Below, piece after piece: positions 43,991 to 55,575 of a DNA stretch of 64,000 nucleotides. Position numbers and translations under genes: made by a program. The notes under the pieces are model-generated. The model did no database searches. It was not told the origin of the DNA and was given only the letters and a program-made list of their open reading frames with translations. Origin of the DNA: Vandiemenella viatica (taxonomy: Eukaryota > Arthropoda > Insecta > Orthoptera > Morabidae); assembly GCA_031002005.1 (NCBI GenBank), contig CM061921.1, forward strand, positions 122,108,597 through 122,172,596, written 5' to 3'. Within the stretch, counting starts at the first letter, position 1; each line of letters begins with the position of its first letter.

Positions 43991-44934
43991 TGCAATAAAC
44001 ATACGAACGAAATCTTCGTCGAATGAGCTGATTAGATACCGACAAGAAATAAAATTCATAAAGTAATTCTGTTATTTTTCACTTTCGGGTTACAGACATT
44101 TATTCGCTTCTTAGCCTTTTTATGATTTATGAACTAAAGTGTCCTAGGAGATCTTGTTTGAATTGAGTGAATTAATGAACGAAAACTGCTTACCCCATAC
44201 TTGGCATCATATTTAATGTTTTTGTGCAATATTTCTATCTTCTTACGCTCCTAAGCTACGAAGAAATGGTCAATTCTCATCCATCACACAGACCAGAAAC
44301 ATGGACGGATTGATCACTGGAGATGGTTCCTGGTATAATGAGTGATGATTGATCACAACCTGGCATTTAACAATTTCCAGTTTTACAACGTTTGGGACCT
44401 GCAACTTTATCATATTCTCAACTTCTTCACAATTGCAACTTGTGACTTAAGCTGGTCATTACCGACACACATCGTCGATTGCACACCTCCGCTTCTTCCA
44501 TCATCTCCGAGTTTCCAACTGTAAGATTGTTCTTACAAATTCGGCAGTATTTCTCTACCTCCTCCATATTTTTGTCACTGCGGTTATCTGTAACCTTTAT
44601 GAGCACAATTATTTTTAAGGACTATAATCTGGAGCAAGTGGTTTGCATTATTTGTTGCTTCTTGCTTATACTGATTTAACTGAGAATGAATATTTTCTGC
44701 CTGTTCGGCACAAAAATACTTATACACTGAAGCTTCGAAACTAATAGTGTACCACTTAATATCGTTTAGGGCACCCTTTTGCCAAAAGAAATACGAGTAA
44801 CACGTGGTGACATCACGCGTCCCATGAAGAAAAATTAAGCCGAGCCTCCTTTATAGCCGTCAGTAATGGGGTACTTTACTAATTATGGGGAAGTAGTCAG
44901 TACTGAGGAATAATGTAAGTAATATAGCTCGTCA
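43991..44934. other. No supported feature
   Basis: AT-rich spacer between Jockey B and the next LINE fragment. No domain or repeat recognised. Confidence 0.5.
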
Positions 44935-45310
44935 ATTTCCGGATCATCCAATAATACTAGAAAATGACTTCAACTTTCCGTAAATCGACTGGGCTAATTA
45001 CGTCACGTTACCGGTGGCAGGGATAAAACATCCTGTGAAATTATTCTTGACCTTTTCTCAGATCTTTATCTTGAGCAGTTCGGCACTGAACCAACGTGGT
45101 GCCACAACGATAACGACAATATTTTAGATATTTCCGTTACAAATAGGCCTGAATTATTCACGGAAATTTCTACCACCACGGGAATAAGTGATCATAAAGC
45201 TCTAATTGCTACAGTAAAATTAATAGCCCCGCGTGCGCAAAAAGGGAGGATTATTTACAGGTTCGAAAAGGCCGTAAAGGAGTGTTTAAGAACGTTAAGA
45301 TTGTAAGGCA
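44935..45310 (+). mobile_element. CR1/L2-like LINE family A, endonuclease fragment
   Basis: Reads ILENDFNFP (GDFN-type block), then TGGRDKTSCEIILDLFSD, DNILDISVTNRPELFTEI, GISDHKALIATVKLI and RAQKGRIIYRFEKAVKEC. It is a close relative of 929-1245 on the other strand. No RT follows; the copy breaks off near 45310. Confidence 0.85.
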
Positions 45311-46135
45311 CTATTTAGTTCACAAAAGCACTCCCACTAGCCATCCCCAGTAGTAAAATATTCTATAAATCAATTGTGAAGTCGCTCATGCTGGACTAGA
45401 AATTTCGAGAAGAGTAATTGTCAATTGAAGAAATTTCCCTGTATTCATTTTCACAGTGAAAACTCATCATTAGAATCATTATTACGTATATTTATTTTAT
45501 CGCGAAAAGTTTATTTTAAAAGATAGTTTGGTTGATCACGTTTTGAAACACGCGATCAGGAAAGTAAAAATCTAAGATTTGAAATATCTTTGAATTGAGT
45601 AAAGCTACAGCTGAACTTCTATCACTGGCTATAGTCAGCATTGTCCCCAGTAGTTTGATTGTAAAATAAATAATTTGGCAACATTTAATTAGTGGTTTTG
45701 ATTAAGAGAAAAAATGAAATTTTTAACTAAAAGGAATACAATTGAGAAATTTATATCAGTAGATAGCTTAAAATCAGAGGATCATGAATATATAACAATT
45801 TGGGAAAATGTTTAAGCATTTGTGTGGTAATTAAGTTTAAAAGTTAGATTGTCGTTGATTGTTGTTGAAGCGCCTAAAAATTCCGCCAACCGCTGACGTA
45901 AGAGGCTTCAAGGTAAGTATTATACAAGCCCTATTGGTTGATAAATTAAAATTAAATGAAAACAGATAGAACATGATCATAGAAAACTCTTGTATAAATT
46001 GTAGATTAAACTATTTCGTATTTTACGAGATATTAATTAAAGAAAAAAGTTGCTGACGTCAGAAGCCGGGGGTAGCCCCACAATAAGTGGCTGCTGCGTA
46101 GAGCAAATACAAACGCATTGTATCCGAAAACCGAA
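45311..46135. other. No supported feature
   Basis: AT-rich until about 45900, then less so. I see nothing recognisable here, except that it leads into the 26-bp tandem units at 46136. Confidence 0.5.
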
Positions 46136-46207
46136 GCGCAAAAAACGGTCTTCTTAGGACGCGCAAAATACCGGTCTTCTTAGTCCGCACAAAATATTGC
46201 TCTTCTT
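46136..46207 (+). repeat. 26-bp tandem units flanking RTE insertion (left)
   Basis: Three units of about 25, 26 and 21 bp, of the type GCGCAAAATACCGGTCTTCT plus TAGTCC. The last is degenerate. A further unit identical to the second lies at 49438-49463, on the other side of the RTE element. Confidence 0.85.
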
Positions 46208-46699
46208 TTATTTTTTTTTTGCTGTCGTCAATCTTTCGACTGGTTTGATTGAATCCTCCATCCCTTCCTATCCTGTGCTAACATCTTCATTTCTACATAC
46301 CACTTACAGCCCACGCCCACAATTATCTGCTTCATATATTCTAACCTTACCTTCGACTGTTCCCTCCGCTAACAAATTAACCATTCCAGCATGTCTCAAA
46401 ATATGACCTACCAGCCTGTTTCTCTTTCTATAAGCTTCTTCCATAAACCTCTTTTTTCAACCATCATTTCCAAAACGCGTTCATTTCTTACTTTGTCTGT
46501 CCACTTAATTTTCAGCATTCTTCTGTAGCACCACATTTCAAATGCTTCAATTTTCTTTCTTTCCGGTATTCTAAAGTCCATGCTTCGCTACCATAAAGCG
46601 CTGTGCTCCAGACAAAGAGTTTTAAAAAGTTCTTTCTAATTCCTAGATCAATATTTGAAACTAAAACGTTTCTCTTTTTCACGAAGGCTCTTTTTGCTA

Positions 46700-47760
46700 G
46701 TGCTATTCTGCTTTTAACATATTCCTGCTTCGGCCATCGGTTGTAATTTTACTTCCAAGTAACAGAATTCACTACTTCTCCTATTATCCGATCCAATTTT
46801 TGTATTTAATCTAATAGTATTGGTATCATTTCTGCTACATTTCATCACTTTTGTCTTGCTTTGATTATATTCAGTCCAAAATCTTCCTTCAGTATTTTGC
46901 ATGCCATTCATAACTTCTAATATCCTCAGACCTCTGCTAACAAGACAATGTCATCAGCAAATAGTAGTACTGATTTTTTCTCCCTGAAACTATGCCACAT
47001 GGAAATTTTTCTGTTCTTCATTGCTTCTTCTACATACAAGTTGAATATTAAGGGGATAGACTACAACCTTGTCTCACACCCTTTTTGACTGATGCATGTC
47101 GTGATTCTCTACTTTTATTACAGCCACTGATTCTATATATAGTTTATAGAGTATTCTTCTATCTCGATACTTTAGACCTGACTTCTTTAAAATTTTGAAC
47201 ATCTTGTCCCACTAACATTATCAAAAGCTTTTTCTAAATCAACAAATGCCATAAAAGTATCTTTGTTTTCTTGATCCGCCCTTCAAGTATTAATCTTAAA
47301 GACAGAATTTTCCCTTGTACCGCGATTTTTCCTAAACCCAAACTGATCTTCACCTACTATCTCTTCTACTACCCTTTCCATCCTTCTGTATATTATTCTG
47401 GTCAGTAATTTTGAAGCATGTGATGTTAGACTAATGGTGCGATAATTCTCACATTTGTCGGCTTGTGCTTTCTTTGGAAGTGTGAAGATGATATTTTTAT
47501 TAAAATCAGTTGGAATTTCTCCTGTTTCATAACTTTTTGATATCAGCTTGAATAATCTTTCGATTCCTTCCTCTCCTAGGATTTAAGAAGTTCTGCAGGG
47601 ATCTCATCAATTCCAACTGCCTTATTTGCTTTCAAGTCATTCAGAGCTTTATTAATTCTGTCCTCAAAACAGGATCTCCTAAGTCATCAATGTCGATATC
47701 GCCTTCCTTTTCCAATACACTATTGTTCAAGTCGTCCCCAACATACAGTTTCTCAATGTA
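46700..47760 (-). pseudogene. RTE reverse transcriptase (copy b)
   Basis: Minus-strand blocks: NKAVGIDEIPAELLKS, IFTLPKKAQADKCENYRTI, FGFRKNRGTRE, FVDLEKAFDNV (motif A), KKGVRQGCSLI-type region, and LLFADDIVLL (catalytic FADD, about 46940). The sequence is close to copy c; several single-base indels break the frame. Confidence 0.85.
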
Positions 47761-48291
47761 TTTTCCATCGGTTAGCTCTATCTTCTGAGCTTAAAAGAGG
47801 TTTCCCATCGGCAGCTTTAATGTTCATACCTCTTTTCTTCATTTCTCCAAAATTCTGTTTGATCTTTCTATATGCAACATCTACTTTCCTACGACCATTT
47901 CCTTTTCTACTTCTTCACACTTTTCTTGTAGCCATTTTTCTTTGCTATTTTGCATTTCCTATTTATTTGATTTCTAAATTGCCTGTACTGCTCTCTTCCT
48001 GCTTCATCCTGAGCTTTTTGTACCTTCTCTCTGATCCATCAGCTCCAAAATTTCTTCTGTGATCCAAGGTTTTCGGGCAGCTTGTTCCCTAAAGCCTAAT
48101 GTTTCTTTGCCAGCTTTCATTATTTCGGTCTTTAATGCATTCCATTCGTCCTCGTGTTGAGCTCCTTTCACAGTAATTCTTAGACCTAAGTCTACCATTT
48201 CTGCAAATTTTTCTCTTGTGCTAGATTGTTTCAGTTTATTCCACTTCCAGTCTTCCTTATTCGCTTAATTTCAGCCTGCACTTCATTACTA

Positions 48292-49041
48292 TCAAATTAT
48301 GGTCGAGTCTATGTCTGCTCCTGGGTACGCTTTACAGTCTAGAACTTGATTCCTGAATCTCTGTTTGACCATGATATAATCTAGCTGATATCTGCCTGTA
48401 TCCCCAGGACGTTTCCAGGTGTATATTCTTCTTGCATGGTTCTTAAACAGTGTGTTCGCCACTACTAGCTTATATCTTTCACAAAATTCTAGCAACCTGC
48501 TTCCTCGCTCATTTCTTTCTCCTAGACCAAAACTTCCTACAGTATTCCCTCTTTTCCTTCTCCCACTATTGCATTCCAATCACCCATGATTATTAGATTT
48601 TCCTCCCCTTTCACATATTGGATTAATTCTTCAATTTCAGCATATTTTTTCTATTTCTTCGTCATCTTCCTGTGACGTTGGCATATACACTTGTACTAAT
48701 GTGGTTGGGACGGGCTTAGTTTCTAACCTCATCAAAATAATCCTGTCACTAAACTGTTCATAATAACTCACCCGTTTCCCTACTTTCTTGTTCATTACAA
48801 ATCCTACACCAGTGACTCCATTGACAGCTTGTGTGCTAATTATCCTGTGTTCCCCAGACCAGAAATCCTGTGCGTCCTTCCATTTAATCTCACTAATCCC
48901 AACAACATCTAACTTAAGTTGTTCCATCTCCCTTTTTAAGTTTTCTAACCTACCTGCCCTATTCAGACTTCTAACATTCCACGCTCCGACTCGTAGAATG
49001 TTTCTATCCATTCTGATGACTCCTCCCTGAGCAGTCCCCAC
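48292..49041 (-). pseudogene. RTE endonuclease (copy b)
   Basis: First frame (134 codons, 49041-48637): VGAWNVRSLNRAGRLENLK (Asn block), VVGISEIKWKDA (Glu block), LVQVYMPTSQEDDEE (Tyr block). A 2-bp deletion relative to copy c at about 48647 brings a stop. After it, GDWNA-VGEGKEG (GD-N block) is found in shifted frames, then GSFGLGERNERGSRLLEFCE, YTWKRPGDTGRYQLDYIMV, and GADIDS, where one missing base destroys the final SDH box. Copy c keeps that box. Confidence 0.9.
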
Positions 49042-49437
49042 CCGGAGATCCGATTGGGACTATTTTACCTCCGGAATATTTACCCAGGAAGAAGCCATCA
49101 TGATATATGTAATTTGAGAGGATTACATGTCCTGGGATACCCTTTGGGTCTTTAATGCAGTGGTTTCCCGTTGCCTTCTGCATCCCCATGCCGTTGATCA
49201 TTTCTGATTCATCTGCTTTAGGGGCCGTTTCCAACCCCAAGGGCAAGAGGTGCGCTAAACCGCTCCCCGCTCTTACACCCTCCTTTCGGAAGCCGTTTGC
49301 AAGCAGTGGGAGATTCCTTATACCAGGAATCTTTCAGTCGCCAGAGCCTCGTACATGCAAACAGGGTGCACCACGTGAAGGAAAGGTTGACATTTGGTAG
49401 TAAAAGGCTAGTATAGCCACTCCCAAACACTTACGCC

Positions 49438-49463
49438 GCGCAAAATACCGGTCTTCTTAGTCC
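49438..49463 (+). repeat. 26-bp tandem unit flanking RTE insertion (right)
   Basis: GCGCAAAATACCGGTCTTCT followed by TAGTCC, identical to 46161-46186 on the other side of the RTE. Confidence 0.85.
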
Positions 49464-49756
49464 GCGGTGGGGCACAAGTCGCCTCGGCAAGCACTACTGG
49501 ATTTCTATGTATCAGTGACACCATGAGAATGGCATACGATATCTTGTTGTCTTTTCCTAACTCAGTATTACAACTCCACAATACACAACAAACACCTTAA
49601 AATTCTGCATTAATCTGACTTTAACATAAGTTCTGCCTACCTACTGGTGGTTGTAGTTGATATGGTGATTTTTGCGTTTGCACACGTACTGTCAACACTT
49701 TTGATCGATAATTATTGGGCTGTATGATGCATCTATTGGTATTATACTTTACACAC
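49464..49756. other. No supported feature
   Basis: Short spacer, nothing recognised. Confidence 0.5.
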
Positions 49757-50653
49757 CTTCATGATGGTAAGGTGATGTGTGTGTGGTGGGAGTTCTGCAG
49801 GTTTATCTGGAGATTGTTATGACAGCAGAAACATACACTTTCCGTCTTTTTGCCCAAATGGTATACATTTCTGGATTACTCTGCGGTAATGCATATACAA
49901 TATATGACTGTTACTGTTATACAGGAAGATGCAATTGCTATGTCAACCGTATTCATTCATGGCGGGAAGTGCCAAAATTTTCAACCAAGTTTTGCTACAT
50001 TTGACCAATATTCATGAACTTTTATCTATTTTCACACTTTTTAAATGAAATTCATCGAAAGTGGCACATTCTAAGTTATATCTTACACAATTTGTGTCTC
50101 ATTTGGTGTTGAGTCCATTATGTTTCGGCATTGTGGAGGGTCGTGCTGTTAACATACTATTTTATGAAACTTGTGATGTCGTCATCTTCTGCGTGTTCTG
50201 GTTAGTTCAGCTTCAATACTTTAGTGTGACTTTCGACTGATATATCTGATGTACTACTCGAGTTGTCTGATGTCTTATAGGGCTGTGAACATAATGAGAT
50301 TCATTTATGATGATACACCGCATCATGCGGTGCGTTTTTCTATTTTGGTGGAGGCATTCAATACACATCGTATTGCATGATGCACACCTTCTAACCATTG
50401 TAAACTGATGACATCTTTCGTATAGTTTAATTACGTGGTGATGTTTTAATTGTTTTCATGATATTTTGCTGATTTTAATAAAATTTTTGGTATTTATAGT
50501 ATTTTCATGCTACTTGCTGAAACTGTACAATTTTTTCCATAAATTTCACATCACCTTTCCCCCTGTACATGCTTGATATACGAGTCTATTTCTCCGACTA
50601 TTGTCTGTATGTTTCTGCCTATATCCATGACTGCAAAAATCTGGTGTGTATGC

Positions 50654-50712
<59 letters not shown>

Positions 50713-51370
50713 CTATGGTTTTTAAACGCAGACTGCCTTCCGTGTAACTGTGTTAAGTGAGTTTCTGTGTGCATATACGTTGTTCACCTCGTTTGGTACA
50801 AACACTATGCTCTATGTATAGTTATCACCCTGTGCACTTCCTCTGACTCTGCATGATATTGTTATGAAAACAAAGCGTGAGCAAACAGGTAATTTATACA
50901 ATTTACGTCTTTTGTGGAGGAAATTTACAGAGTACCCCATGCAGACAAATGAAGGCTTCAGCCAATGCACTTCCGCTGACCCGTCTATCATGATGGTTAC
51001 GTGAAGTGTGTGTTGACTCTGCAGAACTCTACCAAGTTTCTTTATTTAGCAGAAAATAATTATTAATGGAAAAAATTACCGCGTTTAGTTACAGCAGAAA
51101 CTTTTTTTTTGTCCATATAGCACGCATTTCTGTAATCCACGCACATTATATGAACGATATTGTGATACACGCAGGAGTATATTTATGTCAACCACTTAAT
51201 TCATTCATGGACGAAATTTACATATTTTTACCAGTTTTTGTTATATATGACTATATTTCTTGATTTTGTACATTTTCACTGTTTTTAATGATATCCATAG
51301 AAATAGCCGCATACTCCTTTTATCAAACAAATTTATGTCTTTTCGAGTGTTGGCGTCTATTACGATTTGG
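49757..51370 (+). repeat. Diverged long-period direct duplication
   Basis: Segments 49757-50130 and 50991-51370 share blocks in the same order: CATGATGGT followed by GTGTGTG, a TCTGCAG block, CAGCAGAAAC, GCATTTCTG, ATGTCAACC, TTCATTCATGG, AGTTTT and a TTTGTGTCT/TTTATGTCT block. Divergence is high. No coding potential recognised. Confidence 0.45.
50652..50712 (+). repeat. (GT)n(GA)n microsatellite
   Basis: About 9 GT units pass directly into about 21 GA units, with one interruption (AAA) at 50699-50701. Confidence 0.95.
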
Positions 51371-51437
51371 TCTTAAGATTGATGAAGCATCATGCCACTA
51401 CAAGAACTCATAAAAAATAACTCGATAAAGGACTTTA

Positions 51438-51860
51438 TTAATGGAAGGTGGATAAAAGAAAACAAATTGAATAATTTACTATGTGTGTTTTATTCACACT
51501 GTTCACATCCATGAAGTATCCGGGATTATAATTCTTAGTGACTACATTGTTAATAACAGGTAATACAAGTAAATTATTATATGCAATAAGTTCATATTTT
51601 AGTAGATTATAATCCAGTAACGAACTGGTGGTCAATTGAGTCACATAAACATCACTACTAATATGCATATCAACCAGTTTTTGCACTGTGGCCATATGAT
51701 AGTGTCGTAGCACTTTACTAGATAAAATTTCCACAAATTCTGTGGAGTATCTTGCTACTAGGTATCCCCACCTCTTCTTGACGGCCAAGGCGCTGGACAC
51801 TACAGGCTGCGCGTCGACATCACAGCAAAAACAATGATATGAGAAAAAAATCATCTGCAA
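51438..51860 (-). CDS. Unrecognised 140-codon open frame
   Basis: I do not recognise this protein. It is notable only because it stays open for 140 codons in AT-rich DNA, and because a plausible splice acceptor (TGTATTTTGCAG) sits just before the first Met on the minus strand. Composition is Leu/Val/Tyr-rich with a KKRWGYLVARYS stretch; no membrane segment or repeat is clear. It may be chance. No neighbouring exon could be identified. Confidence 0.2.
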   Translation of the reverse strand: MQMIFFSYHCFCCDVDAQPVVSSALAVKKRWGYLVARYSTEFVEILSSKVLRHYHMATVQKLVDMHISSDVYVTQLTTSSLLDYNLLKYELIAYNNLLVLPVINNVVTKNYNPGYFMDVNSVNKTHIVNYSICFLLSTFH

Positions 51861-52239
51861 AATACATCATTTATATTTAGATAGAAGATAGATAAAGAAT
51901 GGTTGGAAATATTACAACTTTGTGGCGTTAATCACATGTTCTTCGGCTGCAAGAAATAAAAAGAAACATCACAGACTTCATGAAAACACTATCTCATGAA
52001 GGCATCCGGTCACCAATCAACATTAAACATGTCACTATATATAGCTTAATCTGATCATTTGTCGGAAATAATAACCTAAAAGTTTAGAAAAGTACAATTT
52101 TACTTGGTATAGTTGTATCATGGAAAGGTTAAATATAAAATAAACATATATAAAGTGATCCAAGCACTAGCATTCAGTGATTTTTGGGAAACAAAAGAAA
52201 ACCTGACAGGAAGAACGTGCTGATATCCTCGTGAACGGT
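51861..52239. other. No supported feature before the gap
   Basis: AT-rich sequence running into the run of N. Confidence 0.5.
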
Positions 52240-53239
52240 NNNNNNNNNNNNNNNNNNNNNNNNNNNNNNNNNNNNNNNNNNNNNNNNNNNNNNNNNNNNN
52301 NNNNNNNNNNNNNNNNNNNNNNNNNNNNNNNNNNNNNNNNNNNNNNNNNNNNNNNNNNNNNNNNNNNNNNNNNNNNNNNNNNNNNNNNNNNNNNNNNNNN
52401 NNNNNNNNNNNNNNNNNNNNNNNNNNNNNNNNNNNNNNNNNNNNNNNNNNNNNNNNNNNNNNNNNNNNNNNNNNNNNNNNNNNNNNNNNNNNNNNNNNNN
52501 NNNNNNNNNNNNNNNNNNNNNNNNNNNNNNNNNNNNNNNNNNNNNNNNNNNNNNNNNNNNNNNNNNNNNNNNNNNNNNNNNNNNNNNNNNNNNNNNNNNN
52601 NNNNNNNNNNNNNNNNNNNNNNNNNNNNNNNNNNNNNNNNNNNNNNNNNNNNNNNNNNNNNNNNNNNNNNNNNNNNNNNNNNNNNNNNNNNNNNNNNNNN
52701 NNNNNNNNNNNNNNNNNNNNNNNNNNNNNNNNNNNNNNNNNNNNNNNNNNNNNNNNNNNNNNNNNNNNNNNNNNNNNNNNNNNNNNNNNNNNNNNNNNNN
52801 NNNNNNNNNNNNNNNNNNNNNNNNNNNNNNNNNNNNNNNNNNNNNNNNNNNNNNNNNNNNNNNNNNNNNNNNNNNNNNNNNNNNNNNNNNNNNNNNNNNN
52901 NNNNNNNNNNNNNNNNNNNNNNNNNNNNNNNNNNNNNNNNNNNNNNNNNNNNNNNNNNNNNNNNNNNNNNNNNNNNNNNNNNNNNNNNNNNNNNNNNNNN
53001 NNNNNNNNNNNNNNNNNNNNNNNNNNNNNNNNNNNNNNNNNNNNNNNNNNNNNNNNNNNNNNNNNNNNNNNNNNNNNNNNNNNNNNNNNNNNNNNNNNNN
53101 NNNNNNNNNNNNNNNNNNNNNNNNNNNNNNNNNNNNNNNNNNNNNNNNNNNNNNNNNNNNNNNNNNNNNNNNNNNNNNNNNNNNNNNNNNNNNNNNNNNN
53201 NNNNNNNNNNNNNNNNNNNNNNNNNNNNNNNNNNNNNNN
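52240..53239. other. Assembly gap of exactly 1000 N
   Basis: The round length marks a gap of unknown true size. Open frames spanning it are artefacts. The sequence to its right begins inside a tandem repeat, which probably caused the break. Confidence 0.98.
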
Positions 53240-53248
53240 CTTTTTATT

Positions 53249-53450
53249 TATGGCCATTTTACAGCCATCATTTTATTGTTGCACATTTTATTTATATCAC
53301 CGTCTGTATGGCCGACCTCTTTACAGTCGGTCATTCGGGCGGTCTTCCGTCTTGTGTTTTACTATTTTATTCTGCTGTCTGTATGGCCGACCCCTTTACA
53401 GTCGGCCATGCAGGCGGCCATTGAGGTACATTTTAGCCACATTGTCATTT
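53249..53450 (+). repeat. Hairpin-bearing minisatellite at gap edge
   Basis: Two clear units start at 53304 and 53378 (period 74) and share CTGTATGGCCGACC-CTTTACAG. Each holds an inverted pair GGCCGAC/GTCGGCC (second unit) or GGCCGAC/GTCGGTC (first), a potential hairpin. A degenerate third unit (ATGGCCATTTTACAGCCAT, 53250) starts the array at the gap edge. Confidence 0.75.
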
Positions 53451-53544
53451 ATTGTTTTTGTCAGGGCGCTAATGACCCAGATGTCGACGCGCCCTAAAAC
53501 CCTAAAAACAACAACAACAACTCCTACTCTTATTTCAAAACCCG

Positions 53545-53708
53545 GCCAAAGGAAATCGGCAATTGATCTATCCATTTGCTATTCATCCATCGCCACCGAA
53601 TTTCAATGGGAAAACCTAAGACAGACCTGGGGATCGGACCACCACCCTATCCTAATATCAACAAAACAGCTGAATATCCCACAGACCTATCAACCGATCA
53701 ACAAATGA
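53545..53708 (+). pseudogene. I-like LINE endonuclease, C-terminal end
   Basis: Reads SAIDLSICYSSIATEFQWEN and TWGSDHHPILIST, the last blocks of the endonuclease with the SDH box. The upstream part is missing, replaced by the minisatellite and the gap. Confidence 0.8.
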
Positions 53709-54149
53709 CGTGTCTACTCAGCAAACACAACCAAAAGCCAGTACCAGCTATTGCTAAACGTTATAAACGAAGCAGCAAAATTCTCGATCCCCATCTACAA
53801 AACAACATCAAAAGTAAAATGACTACCCTCCCCTTGGTGGAACGAAGAATGCTCCAGAAAGATAACCAAAAGGAAACTAGGACCTGACAGTATACAAACG
53901 AGAACCCACTTGAGAAAACTATATAAATTACAAAAATTAGATGAGGAAACAAAAAGATTCATTAAATCAAAGAAAAAAGCCTGCTGGAATGATTTCTGTA
54001 ATAGTTTAAATAGGACCACTCCAACAACTTTAATATGGAACATGATAAATCGGCTAAAGAAGAAACCAGTGGGAATAAAAGTGCCAATGAACTGCATGGA
54101 AGAATTCGAAAAAAAAAGGTAGCCCCGCCATATGTGCCTACAGAGCCAC

Positions 54150-55450
54150 TAAAATTAACAAACCAACACACGGAAAATAACCGACAAAATATCCTAGCAG
54201 AGGAATTTAAACTCAACGAATCGGAACTGGCCCTGAAATCAGCCTCAAATACAACACCAGGAATAGACAATATTCATTACCTCATGCTCCACCATCTCCC
54301 ACACTGCGCCAAGGTAGCTATCGTACAGCTCTTTACTAATGCATGGTCAAAAAGTGAGTTTCCAAGAGACTGGACAACACAGATTCCAGTACCAAAACCA
54401 GGCAAAGACAGTAAAAATGCCAACTCCTATCACCCAATAGCCCTTTCCTCCTGCATAAGTAAAACGTTTTAATGAATCATAAAAATGAGGTTAGAATTGT
54501 AGCTTGAATTTCATAATTTACTGCCTAATACTCAATATGGATTTAGGAAAGGAAAAAGTACAAATGACTGTCTGAGTACGCTCACATTAGACATAGAACG
54601 AACTTTTATCAATAAAGATTTTCTTACAGCTGTTTTCCTAGACATTACGGGAGCATATGACAATGTTCAAATTCCAATACTAATAGAAAAGCTCAAGGCA
54701 CTACACCTCCCTAAGGTATTTGTCTATGGAATATATAAAGTAGAAATATATATATACGGCAACAAAACAATACTCTAGGTGGACAATTCATAGTCTCAAC
54801 GGGAATCCCACAAGGAGCATTCCTTAGCCCCTTACTAGTCCCTATTTATATAGGGGAAATATTCAGTCCCACAGTAAAAGTATTACAATTTGCAGACGAC
54901 GTATATATATACACGACGTCCACATCCATAGCAATAATCCTCTGGAAGTTAAAAGAAGCTGCGAGGAGATTATATGATTGGGCACAACATCTAGGACTAA
55001 CCATATCAACATCGAAATCTTCAGCAATGATATTTTCTAGTAAACGAACTATATATCGAGAGACTGAGGCTTCATCTGGGGCCTTACTCCTTCCCGTTGT
55101 GCACATCTGCCAGACACCTAGGATTAATAATGGATAGTAAACTAACATGGACGGGACACATAAACCACATCATAACCAAAACGGAATGCCTCTTGAACAT
55201 ATTAAGATCCGTAACACGCACCTGGTGGGGTGCAGACCCGGCTATAATGCTTAATATATACAGAGCACTAATCCGTCCCATATTCGATTATGGAAGCATC
55301 TGTTACGGGAACGCCGCTAAGTATAATCTCCGAAAATTGGACATAGCACAACATCGAGATATTAGAATATGTATTGGAGCAATGAAATCTGCAGCATCAA
55401 ATGCGCTATTAGTTGAAGCCAGAGAAAAGCCTCTAGAAATGCGGCGATAG
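54150..55450 (+). pseudogene. I-like LINE reverse transcriptase
   Basis: Blocks: NTTPGIDNIHYLMLHHLP, FPRDWTTQIPVPKPGKDS, NSYHPIALSSCISKTF followed by a stop (54472), then YGFRKGKSTNDCLSTLTLDI, FLDITGAYDNVQIPILIEKL (motif A), STGIPQGAFLSPLLV, VLQFADDVYIYTTS (catalytic FADD, about 54890), LGLTISTSKSSAM. After a frame change it continues TSARHLGLIMDSKLTW and YRALIRPIFDYGSICYG. Broken by at least two stops or frameshifts. Confidence 0.9.
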
Positions 55451-55575
55451 CTCCTATCAAATATCTACCTAATGAGACGCGCCTCACTCACCAACCATCT
55501 AGTGACCCAGAAGGCAAAAAGACTTACAAAAATAATGAAAGGAGGGGAAACATCCCTAGTCGCTCCACACCGTTA

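Larger units (their letters stand above)
46208..49434 (-). mobile_element. RTE LINE, near full length (copy b)
   Basis: Minus-strand RTE-clade non-LTR element of about 3.2 kb, with a 5' leader of about 400 bp shared with copy c, endonuclease (49041-48292), linker, RT (47760-46700) and a short 3' end with a GACGACAGCAAAAAA tail. It lies between units of a 26-bp tandem repeat. The endonuclease is the type that is often annotated as craniofacial development protein 2-like in insect genomes. Frameshifts are few and small. Confidence 0.9.

Noticed and set aside
48788..49246. Plus-strand frames over the RTE leader and endonuclease
   Set aside because: Antisense shadows of the RTE endonuclease.
52118..53424. 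Long open frames on both strands across the gap
   Set aside because: They consist almost entirely of N and are artefacts.
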